DNA from: Marvinbryantia formatexigens DSM 14469
GTDB taxonomy: Bacteria; Bacillota; Clostridia; Lachnospirales; Lachnospiraceae
Assembly: GCF_025148285.1 (NCBI RefSeq)
Contig: NZ_CP102268.1
Coordinates: 124,001-188,000, forward strand
Reading direction: 5' to 3'
DNA: 64,000 nucleotides
Positions within the stretch are counted from its first letter, which is position 1. The number at the start of each line of letters is the position of its first letter. The notes below the pieces were generated by a model, which saw only the letters and a list, made by a program, of their open reading frames with translations, had not been told where the DNA came from and ran no database searches. The position numbers and the translations under genes are program-made. Shown here piece by piece: positions 33,675-41,775 of the stretch.

Positions 33675-34073
33675 TTATGGCTGCAAATAATTCCGGTTAT
33701 GTAGTTTTTTCGCTGAACTGTTAGTTTCATGTATTCGCCATTCCGGAATTTTTGCCTTTAGAAAAGCAATATAGTCTACAATACTATTCAATGTCCTTAT
33801 ATCTAGTTTCTGGAAATCATATGCGTGTTCATTATCCAGCGGCTGATATTTTGCGCGCAGAAATAGCTGCATTTCCGCCAAGCTGTAATGTACCTTTTCA
33901 CCATGTTCATCTATAAAATAATCCTTTACTTCAATTTTCCCAATCAGCTTCTTTTTGATAACTGCCTCTTTTTCACTTTCCATATTTTCACAAACATACT
34001 TTGCTTCACATCCTGGGCATACCTGTCTCCCTTCCGGGATAATTTCCCCGCAAATGATACATCGCTCTTCCAT
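33675..34073 (-). CDS. Zinc-ribbon accessory protein
   Basis: 132 residues. Residues 5-23 form a zinc ribbon with CIICGEIIPEGRQVCPGCEA. The remainder is mixed alpha/beta, with DYFIDEHGEKVHYSLAEMQL and a helix containing NSIVDYIAFLKAKIPEW. No named family is recognised. It is the first of a run of small accessory genes between the partition operon and the methyltransferase. The 129-base gap to parA holds only the parA upstream region. Confidence 0.55.
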   Translation of the reverse strand: MEERCIICGEIIPEGRQVCPGCEAKYVCENMESEKEAVIKKKLIGKIEVKDYFIDEHGEKVHYSLAEMQLFLRAKYQPLDNEHAYDFQKLDIRTLNSIVDYIAFLKAKIPEWRIHETNSSAKKLHNRNYLQP

Positions 34074-34102
34074 ATTCCCACCTCATCATCTTTCCTGGCT
34101 TT

Positions 34103-34303
34103 TTACTGCAGTGTCCTGTATTTATCCATCTGTTTTACACCGGAATCCCCATCATCTTCCATGTAGGAGCGGATGATTCTTCTATCTTCATTTGCCTGTA
34201 CCGTTTTCCCCTGCATATAAGCCCGTCCTTCTGCTTCTGTTTTGAAAAATGGTATTTCGTAATCTGCCACAATCTCCTGTAAAATCTGCTCTAAAATTTT
34301 CAT
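34103..34303 (-). CDS. Small ICE protein (66 aa)
   Basis: 66 residues from ATG 34303 behind GGAGGACAGGAA. The sequence MKILEQILQEIVADYEIPFF is followed by KTEAEGRAYMQGKTVQANED and a basic, Tyr-containing tail. No domain is recognised. A longer frame to 34348 is less likely because the strong ribosome site sits before the inner ATG. Confidence 0.5.
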   Translation of the reverse strand: MKILEQILQEIVADYEIPFFKTEAEGRAYMQGKTVQANEDRRIIRSYMEDDGDSGVKQMDKYRTLQ

Positions 34304-34388
34304 TTCCTGTCCTCCGTTCATTTTTTCTACTTTCCAACACCTGCTCAACCGTCTTATTTGTCCAAATCTTTCTTGGGGCAGCTTACAA

Positions 34389-34709
34389 CTATATATACAA
34401 AAAATAAATCAATACTATTTCAAACGTAAATGCTCCTATAAAGATGCTCCGACAAAACACCATCGCAAGGACCTGCCAAGGTATTTGGTGCCAATTCAGC
34501 TTTTCTTTCTCTATATATAAATAAAGATTAAAAATATAGAGAACCATTGCAATGAAAAATGCTATTACTCCTAAAATAATGCAAAAACCTAATACGTCAT
34601 TGTCACTTACCATTTCTTCCTCTCTTTCTGTCGGATACCACTTTCTGGTCATAGACGGCAGTTTTCCATATTCTTTTCCGGCAGCATCCGGCATGATTTT
34701 TGTATCCAT
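34389..34709 (-). CDS. Small two-pass membrane protein
   Basis: Up to 106 residues with two membrane segments (CIILGVIAFFIAMVLYIFNLY and AMVFCRSIFIGAFTFEIVLIYF, the second near the C-terminus). From the ATG at 34709 the first 32 residues are hydrophilic. The inner ATG at 34613, with GAGAGGAAG just before it, would give 74 residues and has the better ribosome site. It follows a 38-residue gene on the same strand. Function unknown. Confidence 0.5.
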   Translation of the reverse strand: MDTKIMPDAAGKEYGKLPSMTRKWYPTEREEEMVSDNDVLGFCIILGVIAFFIAMVLYIFNLYLYIEKEKLNWHQIPWQVLAMVFCRSIFIGAFTFEIVLIYFLYI

Positions 34710-34719
34710 GTGTATACTT

Positions 34720-34836
34720 TTATTTCACATACAGATAAATGATTCTGAGCATTTTCAGTATCATAGCTGCTGCATGGATAAATACTGTCAGTATTGCAAG
34801 AATTACCAGAATTATGTCATCCCATGATTTTTTCAT
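34720..34836 (-). CDS. Very small membrane protein (38 aa)
   Basis: A 38-residue frame starts at ATG 34836 with GGGAGGCGGGA before it and ends in TAA, 11 bases before the next possible start. The product (MKKSWDDIILVILAILTVFI then HAAAMILKMLRIIYLYVK) is a basic N-terminus plus a single membrane helix. It lies between the methyltransferase stop at 34850 and the two-pass membrane protein. The compact placement and ribosome site support it. Confidence 0.5.
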   Translation of the reverse strand: MKKSWDDIILVILAILTVFIHAAAMILKMLRIIYLYVK

Positions 34837-34849
34837 TCCCGCCTCCCTC

Positions 34850-36077
34850 TCAAGCAAACCGGTTCTGCGGTTCACTGTAATCCATACACGGATTTTCCAT
34901 GCGTGTCCTGCTTTTCAGATAAGGGCAGTTCACTTCCACCAGTTTCTGTGCCATGACCGGGACCACGCTGTTTCCTATTTTTGCTACCTGCTGGCTTACC
35001 GGAATCCGTTTCCCCGTATAATCATGGTCCATGATATAGTCTTCCGGAAACCCCTGTCCCAGCATCAGTTCCCGCGGCTTCAGCATCCGCAGAAAAAAAT
35101 CCTGTATTACATGTCTGTTCCCAGCCACTGTGATTAACGCAAACCGTTCTTTCGTCACTATTGTATGCAGTGGTTCCCTTATACCCTGCCCGGTGCCGCA
35201 TCCGTAATACTCCATGATATACTGTGACGTCCATGTGCATTTCCGGAGTATTTCCTCTGCTGGTTCCCTGCACTGGCTGCCCCCCCCCGAACATTTCCTG
35301 CAGCACCGCAGGAATATCCGAATTCAAAGTTTCCGGATTATCAGACACAAATTTTCCCAGACCGCGCGCGATACGTTTCATGGTGTTTTCTGCCAGAGGC
35401 TTTTTCCGTCCGAAAATGGATTTCCCGAAATCCTGCAAATCCAGATATTTACAGATTGGTTCCCACGGCTTCAGTCCGTTTATGCCGCCCCTGCTGTGCG
35501 TTCTCTCTGGAAAGGTGACAGCTCTGCCATCCCGCCAGAAAACTGCATACCAGCGTTTCCGTGTCGTCGGTGCCCCATAGTCTGCCGCCACCAGTTCCCT
35601 GCTGTCAGAAACATATCCGAGTGCAGACATCGCACAGATGAATTTTTTATAATCTTCCCCGGCGCGCTCCCAGACAGGATATCCGTTCCCGTCAAGCGGT
35701 CCCCATTTCTGGATTTCTTCTACATTCTCCATGATGACTACATCCGGTTTTAATGCTGCCACATGCATATGTACTGCCCACGGCAGTACGCGCTGTCCTT
35801 TCTCACGCGGCTTTCCTCCTTTTGCCCTGGAAAACTGCGTGCAGTCCGGTGATGCCCACATCAGCGCCACATGCCGTCCTTTCACGTATTCCTGCAGATT
35901 AACCCGGAATACATCTTCTGTCAGGTGCAGCGTGCCCGGATGGTTTGTTTTATGTATCCGGATTGCTTCCGGGTCATGGTCTACCGCTATATCAACATGA
36001 CGACCAAGTGCCATTTCGATACCGGTGGAAGCTCCGCCTCCGCCTGCGAATAAATCAATAATCAGACCGTCTGTCAT
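34850..36077 (-). CDS. DNA (cytosine-5) methyltransferase, frame switched at a G9 tract
   Basis: The first 263 residues carry motif I (DLFAGGGGASTGIE), motif IV with catalytic Cys (PDCTQFSRAKGGKP) and motif VI (ENVEEIQ). At 35280-35288 the minus strand has nine consecutive G. In the given sequence this shifts translation to an 88-residue foreign tail ending at 35022. Removing one G restores the frame to 34850 and adds the missing C-terminal motifs (QVAKIGNSVVPVMAQKLVEVN), for a 408-residue protein. A homopolymer in this place suggests an on/off switch, an inactivated gene, or a sequencing error. Its host or protective role is likely anti-restriction. It starts one codon before the stop of the beta-helix gene. 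Confidence 0.85.
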
Positions 36078-36658
36078 TTTTCATGCCTTTCGAAATGCAG
36101 CTCCATTAAATCCGCTGCCATAAAATACTCTTTTGCATATCTGCTGTTACCATGTCTTTCTTTTACGCGTTCCCGGAATTCCTGTAATGTCCCGCTGAAG
36201 CATCCGCAGCTTACGCCGATTCCATTTCTGGTCTGGAAAAATGTTGCTGTACGGTTACTGGACCCAAGCCCGCGGATGCACACGTAATCAGCATCGCTGC
36301 ATACCAGCGCGTCTCTGCATAAATGGGCATTTCCGCCTACTTTTGCATCGCCGCCGACATATGCTTCATCATCCACGCTGGCATTTTCATATATTTCAGC
36401 ATCCCCGCAGATTCTGGCATTGCCACCTACTTTTGCATTCCCATATACCCATGCATTATCCAGTATCATCGCATCATCTTTTACTTCTGCTTCTTTATAT
36501 ACCCATGCTTCACCATCATGGGAAAGATTATTCTCATTTTCGATAAACCCTCCCATTTCTCCCTCCCGGACATTCCCAAAGGATATCAGTGCCTTTACCC
36601 TAAACAGCTTTTTTCCGGACCGGGTTATGGTTTCTTCCGTCATTTCAAATTTCTTCAT
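36074..36658 (-). CDS. Left-handed beta-helix (hexapeptide-like) protein
   Basis: 194 residues. The middle (about 45-130) is a string of six-residue turns such as ILDNAWVYGNAKVGGNARIC, with small hydrophobic residues at each i and i+6, forming a parallel beta-helix. The N-terminal 40 residues and the C-terminal 60 (FQTRNGIGVSCGCFSGTLQE) form separate parts. Similar proteins occur in phage and ICE accessory regions, without known function. It overlaps the methyltransferase start by 4 bases, so the two are probably co-translated. Confidence 0.6.
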   Translation of the reverse strand: MKKFEMTEETITRSGKKLFRVKALISFGNVREGEMGGFIENENNLSHDGEAWVYKEAEVKDDAMILDNAWVYGNAKVGGNARICGDAEIYENASVDDEAYVGGDAKVGGNAHLCRDALVCSDADYVCIRGLGSSNRTATFFQTRNGIGVSCGCFSGTLQEFRERVKERHGNSRYAKEYFMAADLMELHFERHEK

Positions 36659-36716
36659 TGTCTCTTTTCTCCTTCGCTACTTCCAGGCAGCAAGCATACT
36701 GGTACGTTTGTTATAT

Positions 36717-36920
36717 TCAGAAATCTCTTTCAATCCGTGCTCTTTCAAACTCTGCTGTATCCTGATTGATAACTTCGGCAAATTCCAAAAATGTAATTAT
36801 TCCAAGTAATTGCGTCATACACCAGCTGCTATACTCCTTACTCCCTTTTAAGCTTTTTGCCTGTGCTTCTTTGCAATCTTTTAAATACGCTCCAAATAAC
36901 TTCTGGTATTTCTCAAACAT
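36717..36920 (-). CDS. Small ICE protein (67 aa)
   Basis: 67 residues from ATG 36920 behind TGAGGGAG, chosen over an upstream ATG without a ribosome site. It is helical throughout (MFEKYQKLFGAYLKDCKEAQ then SKEYSSWCMTQLLGIITFLE). No domain recognised. It lies between the beta-helix gene and a possible DNA-binding protein. Confidence 0.45.
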   Translation of the reverse strand: MFEKYQKLFGAYLKDCKEAQAKSLKGSKEYSSWCMTQLLGIITFLEFAEVINQDTAEFERARIERDF

Positions 36921-36977
36921 AATATCTCCCTCACTACACCTTTCTTTCATCGTGTTTATCAGATGACACACCAGAGT

Positions 36978-37142
36978 TCATTCATCCCCGACTATTCCAG
37001 GATGCAGGCGGTGTATTTCCTTCTCCAGAAGTTCTTTCGCGAATTCATTACCGGACATATCACTTTTGCCCCGTTCCCTCTTAATTTCATATAGCCTGTC
37101 AAAATCTTCCTCAGACAGATAAAATTCAAACTTTGCTGCCAT
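36978..37142 (-). CDS. Small DNA-binding-like protein (54 aa)
   Basis: 54 residues from ATG 37142 behind GAGGGAATG. The pattern MAAKFEFYLSEEDFDRLYEI and a following helix with NEFAKELLEKEIHRLHP fit a ribbon-helix-helix-like protein, short of proof. The palindrome at 37192-37207 lies 50 bases upstream of this start. Confidence 0.45.
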   Translation of the reverse strand: MAAKFEFYLSEEDFDRLYEIKRERGKSDMSGNEFAKELLEKEIHRLHPGIVGDE

Positions 37143-37191
37143 ACGACCATTCCCTCTTTCATTAAATTGTTTCTTACGGTTTATATTCAAT

Positions 37192-37207
37192 GTGTCATTT
37201 ATGACAC
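37192..37207. repeat. ICE palindrome copy 5 (GTGTCATTTATGACAC)
   Basis: Perfect 16-base palindrome 10 bases after the stop of the HTH gene at 37218-37463. It belongs to a block (to about 37475) duplicated almost exactly at 39299-39582. Confidence 0.75.
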
Positions 37208-37217
37208 GCTGTCTGCT

Positions 37218-37463
37218 TTATTGCTGACGGATTACTTCAAGTATTTCATTATCCGGAAACTTCAGTTTCCGGCACAGCCGTATCACCTCCGGATATGTAA
37301 ATCTCTCCGGATGATTTTTCTTCTGCGCGAATGTCTTTTCTGCCATACCAGTAACCAGTGCCATCTGCTTATCTGTTACTTGATATGCCTCCATACGCTT
37401 CAGAATATTCCCCTTCATTAGCGCATACCTTATTTCCTCGTCTGATTTCTTGATAACTGGCAT
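37218..37463 (-). CDS. Small HTH-like regulator, copy 1
   Basis: 81 residues. The N-terminus is basic (MPVIKKSDEEIRYALMKGNI), followed by a helix-turn-helix-like region (QVTDKQMALVTGMAEKTFAQ) and a C-terminal helix. It is 80/81 identical to the protein at 39326-39571; only the last residue differs (Q or K). The DNA of the two copies matches over about 285 bases, including the palindrome, so this is a recent duplication. It is probably a Cro-like partner of the divergent XRE regulator at 37845-38210. Confidence 0.65.
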   Translation of the reverse strand: MPVIKKSDEEIRYALMKGNILKRMEAYQVTDKQMALVTGMAEKTFAQKKNHPERFTYPEVIRLCRKLKFPDNEILEVIRQQ

Positions 37464-37545
37464 GTTAGTCCTCCTCTCATTGCTCCTGCTTTCAATTTTT
37501 CTAAAATGCTGTTCTCCTACTGAATGCTTTAGCCATATTAAAGGG

Positions 37546-37731
37546 TTATGGGCAATTATGTGATTTCTTAGGTTGTTGAGATGTTTTGTTCGCCTGATTG
37601 TTTTCCATTTCTGTTATAACAGATTGTTTTCCAGCTCTGAATCCAGACATAAACACTTCCAAAATATCCGCTTCTTTATTTGGCATGTTTTTTACATTCT
37701 CAATTACTTGCAGTTTTTTCTTACTGTACAT
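37546..37731 (-). CDS. Small ICE protein (61 aa), regulator cassette 1
   Basis: 61 residues from ATG 37731 behind AAGGAGGG. Helical with a charged N-terminus (MYSKKKLQVIENVKNMPNKE) and a Gln/Asn/Lys-rich tail. It occupies the same place as the 51-residue gene at 39672-39827 in the second cassette but is not clearly homologous. Both contain a central FMxGxxA-type segment (VFMSGFRAGKQ here, IFMAGMEAEHV there), so a distant relation is possible. Confidence 0.5.
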   Translation of the reverse strand: MYSKKKLQVIENVKNMPNKEADILEVFMSGFRAGKQSVITEMENNQANKTSQQPKKSHNCP

Positions 37732-37759
37732 CCCTAACCCTCCTTTCTTTTCTGAGATA

Positions 37760-37827
37760 AGAATACTATTTCTAGGATAAGTTGTCAATATATTTCTGTT
37801 GACTGAGAAAACTTTTTTTGATACACT
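37760..37827. promoter_or_regulatory. Divergent promoter pair, regulator cassette 1
   Basis: Minus-strand promoter: TTGACA (37783-37788), 17 bases, TATTCT (37760-37765). Plus-strand promoter: TTGACT (37799-37804), 17 bases, TACACT (37822-37827). The -35 boxes face each other in AGTTGTCAATATATTTCTG then TTGACT, forming a GTCAA/TTGAC dyad that is kept in the second cassette. It is a likely operator for the XRE protein. Confidence 0.7.
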
Positions 37828-37844
37828 GATTAAGGGGTGATAGA

Positions 37845-38210
37845 ATGGAACTAAAAAACAGGCTCCAAATAATTCTTGATGAGCAGCATCTAAAACAGAA
37901 AGATTTTGCCCAGGCAATCAAAGTCACTGAAAGTTACGTATCTAATATGTTAAATGGCAAGCGAAAAAATATTTCCGAATCTCTTGCTGTACTCATAGAG
38001 CAAACATACGGATATTCATCACAGTGGATATTAACCGGAGAAGGTGAACGATATATAACACAATCACGTATTCCCGAATTATCCCCTACTAAAAAAAGAC
38101 TAATTTCTGAAATAGAAAAAATGTCCGATGCAGAACTTGACGCTGTATTAGTATTCATCAACTCTTTAGATGATTATAAAAAAGCTTTCAATGCATCCGA
38201 TAAAAACTGA
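37845..38210 (+). CDS. XRE-family regulator, copy 1
   Basis: 121 residues. The N-terminal helix-turn-helix (LKQKDFAQAIKVTESYVSNM) is of the XRE/Cro-CI type, followed by a segment with YGYSSQWILTGEGERYI and a C-terminal helical part with AELDAVLVFINSLDDYKKAF. It shares organisation and many residues with the protein at 41776-42141. It is divergently transcribed from the small genes to its left and ends in a strong terminator. It probably controls the cassette and its own promoter. Confidence 0.8.
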   Translation: MELKNRLQIILDEQHLKQKDFAQAIKVTESYVSNMLNGKRKNISESLAVLIEQTYGYSSQWILTGEGERYITQSRIPELSPTKKRLISEIEKMSDAELDAVLVFINSLDDYKKAFNASDKN

Positions 38211-38234
38211 TGCTAAAAAATATCAACAGGCAAT

Positions 38235-38261
38235 GCAGGTGTTAATCTACACCTGCTCTTT
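38235..38261 (+). terminator. Terminator of XRE copy 1
   Basis: Stem GCAGGTGT/ACACCTGC with loop TAATCT, then TCTTT. The same 30 bases follow XRE copy 2 at 42166-42193. Confidence 0.75.
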
Positions 38262-38354
38262 GTTTGTGAATAATAGTACAATTCACTAGAGCACCTTTTC
38301 CGACATCAAGTATCCGATTTACAAAATTTTAATATACAGTTTTCGTTTATTGTG

Positions 38355-38383
38355 TTGACATTTTACGAAAATTACATTACAAT
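38355..38383 (+). promoter_or_regulatory. Promoter of the DinJ/YoeB operon
   Basis: TTGACA (38355-38360), 17 bases, TACAAT (38378-38383), 28 bases before the antitoxin start. Close to consensus. Confidence 0.7.
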
Positions 38384-38410
38384 CCTTTACAAAGAAAGGA
38401 GCTGTTGCAT

Positions 38411-38668
38411 ATGGCTAATTTAAATATCCGTGTTGATGACACACTCAAACAACAGGCTGAACTGATTTTCTCTGACCTTGGAATCAGTCTTTCTGCCGCC
38501 ACCACAATGTTTCTTAAACAGGTAGTCCGTTATAATGGTATTCCTTTTGAGCTTCGTGCTGACCCGTTTTATTCTGCTGAAAACCAGGCGCGCCTAATGG
38601 TTTCTAAAGAACGTATGGAAAAAAACGGCGGTACCATACATGAGCTTATAGAGGTGGATGATGATTAA
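38411..38668 (+). CDS. DinJ/RelB-family antitoxin
   Basis: 85 residues from ATG 38411 behind AAAGGAG; the in-frame TTG six bases earlier is less likely. The N-terminal MANLNIRVDDTLKQQAELIF and SLSAATTMFLKQVVRYNGIPFEL are ribbon-helix-helix DinJ/RelB motifs. It overlaps the YoeB start by 11 bases. Likely autoregulates the promoter at 38355-38383. The terminator at 38933-38965 ends the operon. Confidence 0.88.
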   Translation: MANLNIRVDDTLKQQAELIFSDLGISLSAATTMFLKQVVRYNGIPFELRADPFYSAENQARLMVSKERMEKNGGTIHELIEVDDD

Positions 38669-38924
38669 ATCATGGGACGATTTTGCGTGGGAAGATTATC
38701 TTTACTGGCAAAAACAGGATAAAAAAACATTAAAACGTATTAACCAGTTATTACAGGATATCGACCGCAACGGTTATACTGGTATTGGTAAACCAGAGCC
38801 CTTGAAGGGCAACCTGCAGGGTTACTGGAGCCGCAGAATAGATGATTCCAACCGTCTGGTATATCGAATTGTCGAAAACCGGATTGAAATTCTTCAGTGT
38901 CGGACTCACTATAACAATAAATAA
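38658..38924 (+). CDS. YoeB/Txe-family mRNA-cleaving toxin
   Basis: 88 residues with the YoeB pattern: WDDFAWEDYLYWQKQDKKTL, GIGKPEPLKGNLQGYWSRRI and the C-terminal ENRIEILQCRTHYNNK. The expected catalytic residues are present: Glu in GKPEPL, Arg in WSRRID and the final His-Tyr. YoeB cleaves mRNA in the ribosomal A site. Either of two adjacent ATGs (38658, 38661) could be the start. Confidence 0.88.
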   Translation: MMIKSWDDFAWEDYLYWQKQDKKTLKRINQLLQDIDRNGYTGIGKPEPLKGNLQGYWSRRIDDSNRLVYRIVENRIEILQCRTHYNNK

Positions 38925-38932
38925 TAACGTTC

Positions 38933-38965
38933 ATCCCGGATTGCCTGTTATCCGGGATTTTTTTC
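38933..38965 (+). terminator. Terminator of the DinJ/YoeB operon
   Basis: Stem ATCCCGGAT/ATCCGGGAT with loop TGCCTGTT, followed by seven T, nine bases after the YoeB stop. Confidence 0.75.
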
Positions 38966-39060
38966 TTTCCGTACTTCTCATCCCCACCAGTATAATTCAC
39001 TGGTACTATCGTATACCGTTTTTTTATTCACAGACATCAGCCTGATTCATACATCTTCTG

Positions 39061-39204
39061 TTACGCCGATTCTACTTCCTTGTAATTAACCGCCTCTGCT
39101 GCCCTCCTGTTCCAGAGTTCCGCCAGACGTTTGCGTTCCTCTTCCGAAAGCTCTTTTAGTTCTTTCTCTTCTCCGTTTATAATTGCAATGTTTCGGTATG
39201 CCAT
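39061..39204 (-). CDS. Small charged protein (47 aa)
   Basis: A 47-residue frame begins at ATG 39204 behind GAGGGAG and ends in TAA. The product (MAYRNIAIINGEEKELKELS then EEERKRLAELWNRRAAEAVN) is a beta strand plus a long charged helix. No family recognised. Its end lies about 90 bases after the convergent DinJ/YoeB terminator. Such small genes are common in Lachnospiraceae mobile elements. Confidence 0.5.
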   Translation of the reverse strand: MAYRNIAIINGEEKELKELSEEERKRLAELWNRRAAEAVNYKEVESA

Positions 39205-39298
39205 AAAACTCCCTCTGCCAAGATATTGGAGACTGATTGCACTTGTTTCCTTTAAATCGTCCGCACCGCCATGTATTTTTCAATTCATTCCAGCCACC

Positions 39299-39316
39299 CG
39301 TGTCATTTATGACACG
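39299..39316. repeat. ICE palindrome copy 6 (CGTGTCA-N4-TGACACG)
   Basis: Perfect 18-base palindrome CGTGTCATTTATGACACG, 10 bases after the stop of the second HTH copy, equivalent to copy 5. Confidence 0.75.
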
Positions 39317-39325
39317 CTGTCTGCT

Positions 39326-39571
39326 TTATTTCTGACGGATTACTTCAAGTATTTCATTATCCGGAAACTTCAATTTCCGGCACAGCCGTATCACCTCCGG
39401 ATATGTAAATCTCTCCGGATGATTTTTCTTCTGCGCGAATGTCTTTTCTGCCATACCAGTAACCAGTGCCATCTGCTTATCTGTTACTTGATATGCCTCC
39501 ATACGCTTCAGAATATTCCCCTTCATTAGCGCATACCTTATTTCTTCGTCTGATTTCTTGATAACTGGCAT
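39326..39571 (-). CDS. Small HTH-like regulator, copy 2
   Basis: 81 residues, identical to the protein at 37218-37463 except for the last residue. The two DNA copies are nearly identical from the palindrome to about ten bases before the ATG, after which they differ. In this cassette the divergent partner XRE gene has been separated by the insertion sequence at 39935-41745. Confidence 0.65.
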   Translation of the reverse strand: MPVIKKSDEEIRYALMKGNILKRMEAYQVTDKQMALVTGMAEKTFAQKKNHPERFTYPEVIRLCRKLKFPDNEILEVIRQK

Positions 39572-39671
39572 GTTAGTCCTTCTCTCTTATTCTATAGTTT
39601 ATAGAATCATTAAAATACCATAGTGGGTCTTGAAAAATTAAAATTTTATAGAAACCATGTGTCCTATTGGT

Positions 39672-39827
39672 CTATTGAGCTATTTTACTTGACTGCCCCA
39701 TTTCGTCCTGTTTTTCAATAACATGTTCCGCTTCCATCCCCGCCATAAAGATTAATACTTTAGAAACTCGTTCTTGTGACATTTCTGTGATTTTTTTAAT
39801 TGCGATATCTCTATTATCCTGTTTCAC
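39672..39827 (-). CDS. Small ICE protein (51 aa), regulator cassette 2
   Basis: A GTG start at 39827 follows AAAGGGGATATTTAA. The 51-residue product (MKQDNRDIAIKKITEMSQER, then SKVLIFMAGMEAEHVIEKQD) is helical and charged. It corresponds in position to the 61-residue gene of cassette 1, with a possibly related central segment. The minus-strand promoter at 39861-39889 serves it. Confidence 0.5.
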   Translation of the reverse strand: MKQDNRDIAIKKITEMSQERVSKVLIFMAGMEAEHVIEKQDEMGQSSKIAQ

Positions 39828-39860
39828 TTAAATATCCCCTTTCTTTTCTTCACTGATTGA

Positions 39861-39928
39861 AGTATATTATAAACAGTTTAAGTTGTCAATATATTTTTCT
39901 TGACTAATTTAAGTTTTATTGATATTGT
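39861..39928. promoter_or_regulatory. Divergent promoter pair, regulator cassette 2
   Basis: Minus: TTGACA (39884-39889), 17 bases, TATACT (39861-39866). Plus: TTGACT (39900-39905), 17 bases, TATTGT (39923-39928). The central AGTTGTCAATATATTTTTC then TTGACT matches cassette 1. The plus promoter should drive the XRE gene at 41776, but the insertion sequence starts 6 bases after its -10. Confidence 0.7.
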
Positions 39929-40116
39929 ATAAATTAGGTAATTGCGAAACAGGTTCCGGATATAGCTCTAATTAGTGCCGAAGCTTGGGAGTTTAGAATA
40001 TCTGAGATTGAAAAGAACGGAAAAACATGGTGGATCATGATATAAGTTGGAATTGAACAGGAAATGGGCGCATTTATAGAGGGAAATGAAAAAACTTGTT
40101 TTAAAAATAGTAACTT

Positions 40117-41603
40117 CTATGCAATTAGGGGTTTAAGGCTTCGGATGTACTGATGCTGTTCGATCTTATCAGCCAGAATCACTCCGATAAGCTGTGTGAT
40201 GCCGGCCAGGATCAGATCAGCATGAAGCGTTTTCTCATTTTGCGTCTTGCGGCCGGCGATCCCAAAGCTGTCTTTGAAGTGGCTGATGGAGCGTTCCACA
40301 GTGGTTCTGATCCTGTATGTATCGTTCCATTCTTCAGTCCCACGCACAGTGCCGGGATAAGTACGGAAGTCTTTTTCCGGGTAAAGGTATACCATTCTTC
40401 CGCATGGTGAAGATGTGCAGGGAGTGTCACAGTGACAGACACGGTGATATTTTCCTGTGGAAGGATTCTTTTCCCATCTGACTTTTGGACAGCTGAATTT
40501 ATAGCGCACAATGCCGTTCTTCCGCTTACTGGTCCCTTCATATTTCATGGGAAGGGATGGGTCATCCGGACAACAGGGGATCCCATTTTCATTTACGGAA
40601 CAGTCACTGTTTTCCAGTCCGGAACGGGAATTTAATGGGATGTAGGCTTTTTGAAAGTGAATGCCATTACCGTCAGCATCCATGCCAAAGGTGTCTCTGA
40701 AAGAAGCTCTTTATAAAGTCTGGCGGAGTCAAAGGCGGCATCTCCTAAAAAAATATCCGGGCTGATGAGGGGATGTGCAGCAAACAGGTCCTGTAAAGTA
40801 GGGATAAGCAGCCTGGCATCATGGACCGATTTATCCTCATCCGGAGAACCGGACTTCTTTCCAGGAATAATTTCAGGATGCTTATCAAAAAAATCCTTAT
40901 TGTAGAGGTCGATATGCCGGACAATGCCCAGACCATTTGTGACAATGCCAAATTTGTAGGCATAACAAAAATGCCCGTCAATGTAAAGCTGCTTAATATC
41001 GGAATTTGCGGCAGCATGGGAAGGCATGGAGCCGTAAGCAGCCTTGTAAGGGTCATAGTTCTGATCAAAATGCATGGTCTTTGCATATGCTTTGAGCTGT
41101 TTGATAATACGGTTGGAATATTTGGGATTGTTTTCCGTAACCCAGGCCTCTATGCCAGAGGAATCAAAGATGGTCATATCAGCCCTGGCAGAATCGATTG
41201 CCTGACAGACTGGCTCAGTAAGATCGACCAGGTGGTGAAAAAGGAGCTGCAGATCTTCAAGAAAATCCTGCTTGAACCGGGTGATTTTAGAAGCATCTGG
41301 AACCTTGTTGAAACCACAGAATTCACGGAGATGCCGGGAATACTGAAGGAAAACAAGGAGCAGGGAGTCAGTAGGGACAGAAAAAATCCGCTGGATGATA
41401 AGCGCCCATAAAAAAGCGTTCAGAGGGTATTTACGGGATCTGCCCGTTGATGCATAGAAATGCTTCCGGAAAGAAGCAGGAACAATTTCATCAAGGTCAA
41501 TGTGCTGTTGTAAGAGGGACAGAAACTGAGGTCTGTCAGATTCAAAAATTTCCTGGCAATCTGAAAAAATATCTGCCAAAGAAAGCTGATTGTATGGTAT
41601 CAT
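40117..41603 (-). pseudogene. IS1182-like transposase, frameshifted
   Basis: The first part (41603-40632) holds the DUF772-like N-terminal domain (SRKYPLNAFLWALIIQRIF) and the first acidic catalytic region (TIFDSSGIEAWV). The second part (ending 40117) continues the DDE domain with DADGNGIHFQKAYIPLNSR and the C-terminal TVERSISHFKDSFGIAGRKT. The frames change between about 40690 and 40730, near KELLSE/TFGMDADG. Related transposases are a single frame, so one indel has probably inactivated it. Programmed frameshifting cannot be excluded, but no classical slippery run is visible. Confidence 0.75.
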
Positions 41604-41704
41604 ATAGGTACAACTCCTTTCAGGTGGATATGGTTGATTTTTGTTTGGTCACTTAAATTTTACCACAAACCTGTGAGGAGTTGTTCTGTTTTATCAAAGA
41701 AAAA

Positions 41705-41724
41705 AGCCCGATTTTATGCGGGCT
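41705..41724 (-). terminator. Terminator near the right end of the IS
   Basis: On the minus strand AGCCCG/CGGGCT with loop CATAAAAT is followed by TTTTTTC. It lies upstream of the transposase start and would stop transcription entering from outside. Confidence 0.65.
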
Positions 41725-41775
41725 GTGGCGTTTCGCAAACGCCTAATATTGTATAAATCATAGGGAGGTACGAAT

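Larger units (their letters stand above)
39935..41745 (-). mobile_element. IS1182-like insertion sequence (1811 bp)
   Basis: Imperfect terminal inverted repeats TAGGTAATTGCGAAAC (39935-39950) and GTTTCGCAAACGCCTA (41730-41745) match at 13 of 16 positions. Flanking direct repeats ATATTGTATAAAT (39922-39934 and 41746-41758) are the duplicated target. It encodes a transposase with a DUF772-type N-terminus, typical of IS1182-like elements. It sits between the promoter and the ribosome site of an XRE gene. The left 180 bases (39951-40116 and beyond) have no gene. Confidence 0.8.

Noticed and set aside
40821-41411. Plus-strand frame of 196 residues inside the IS
   Set aside because: Lies opposite the transposase gene and has no domain or start signal.
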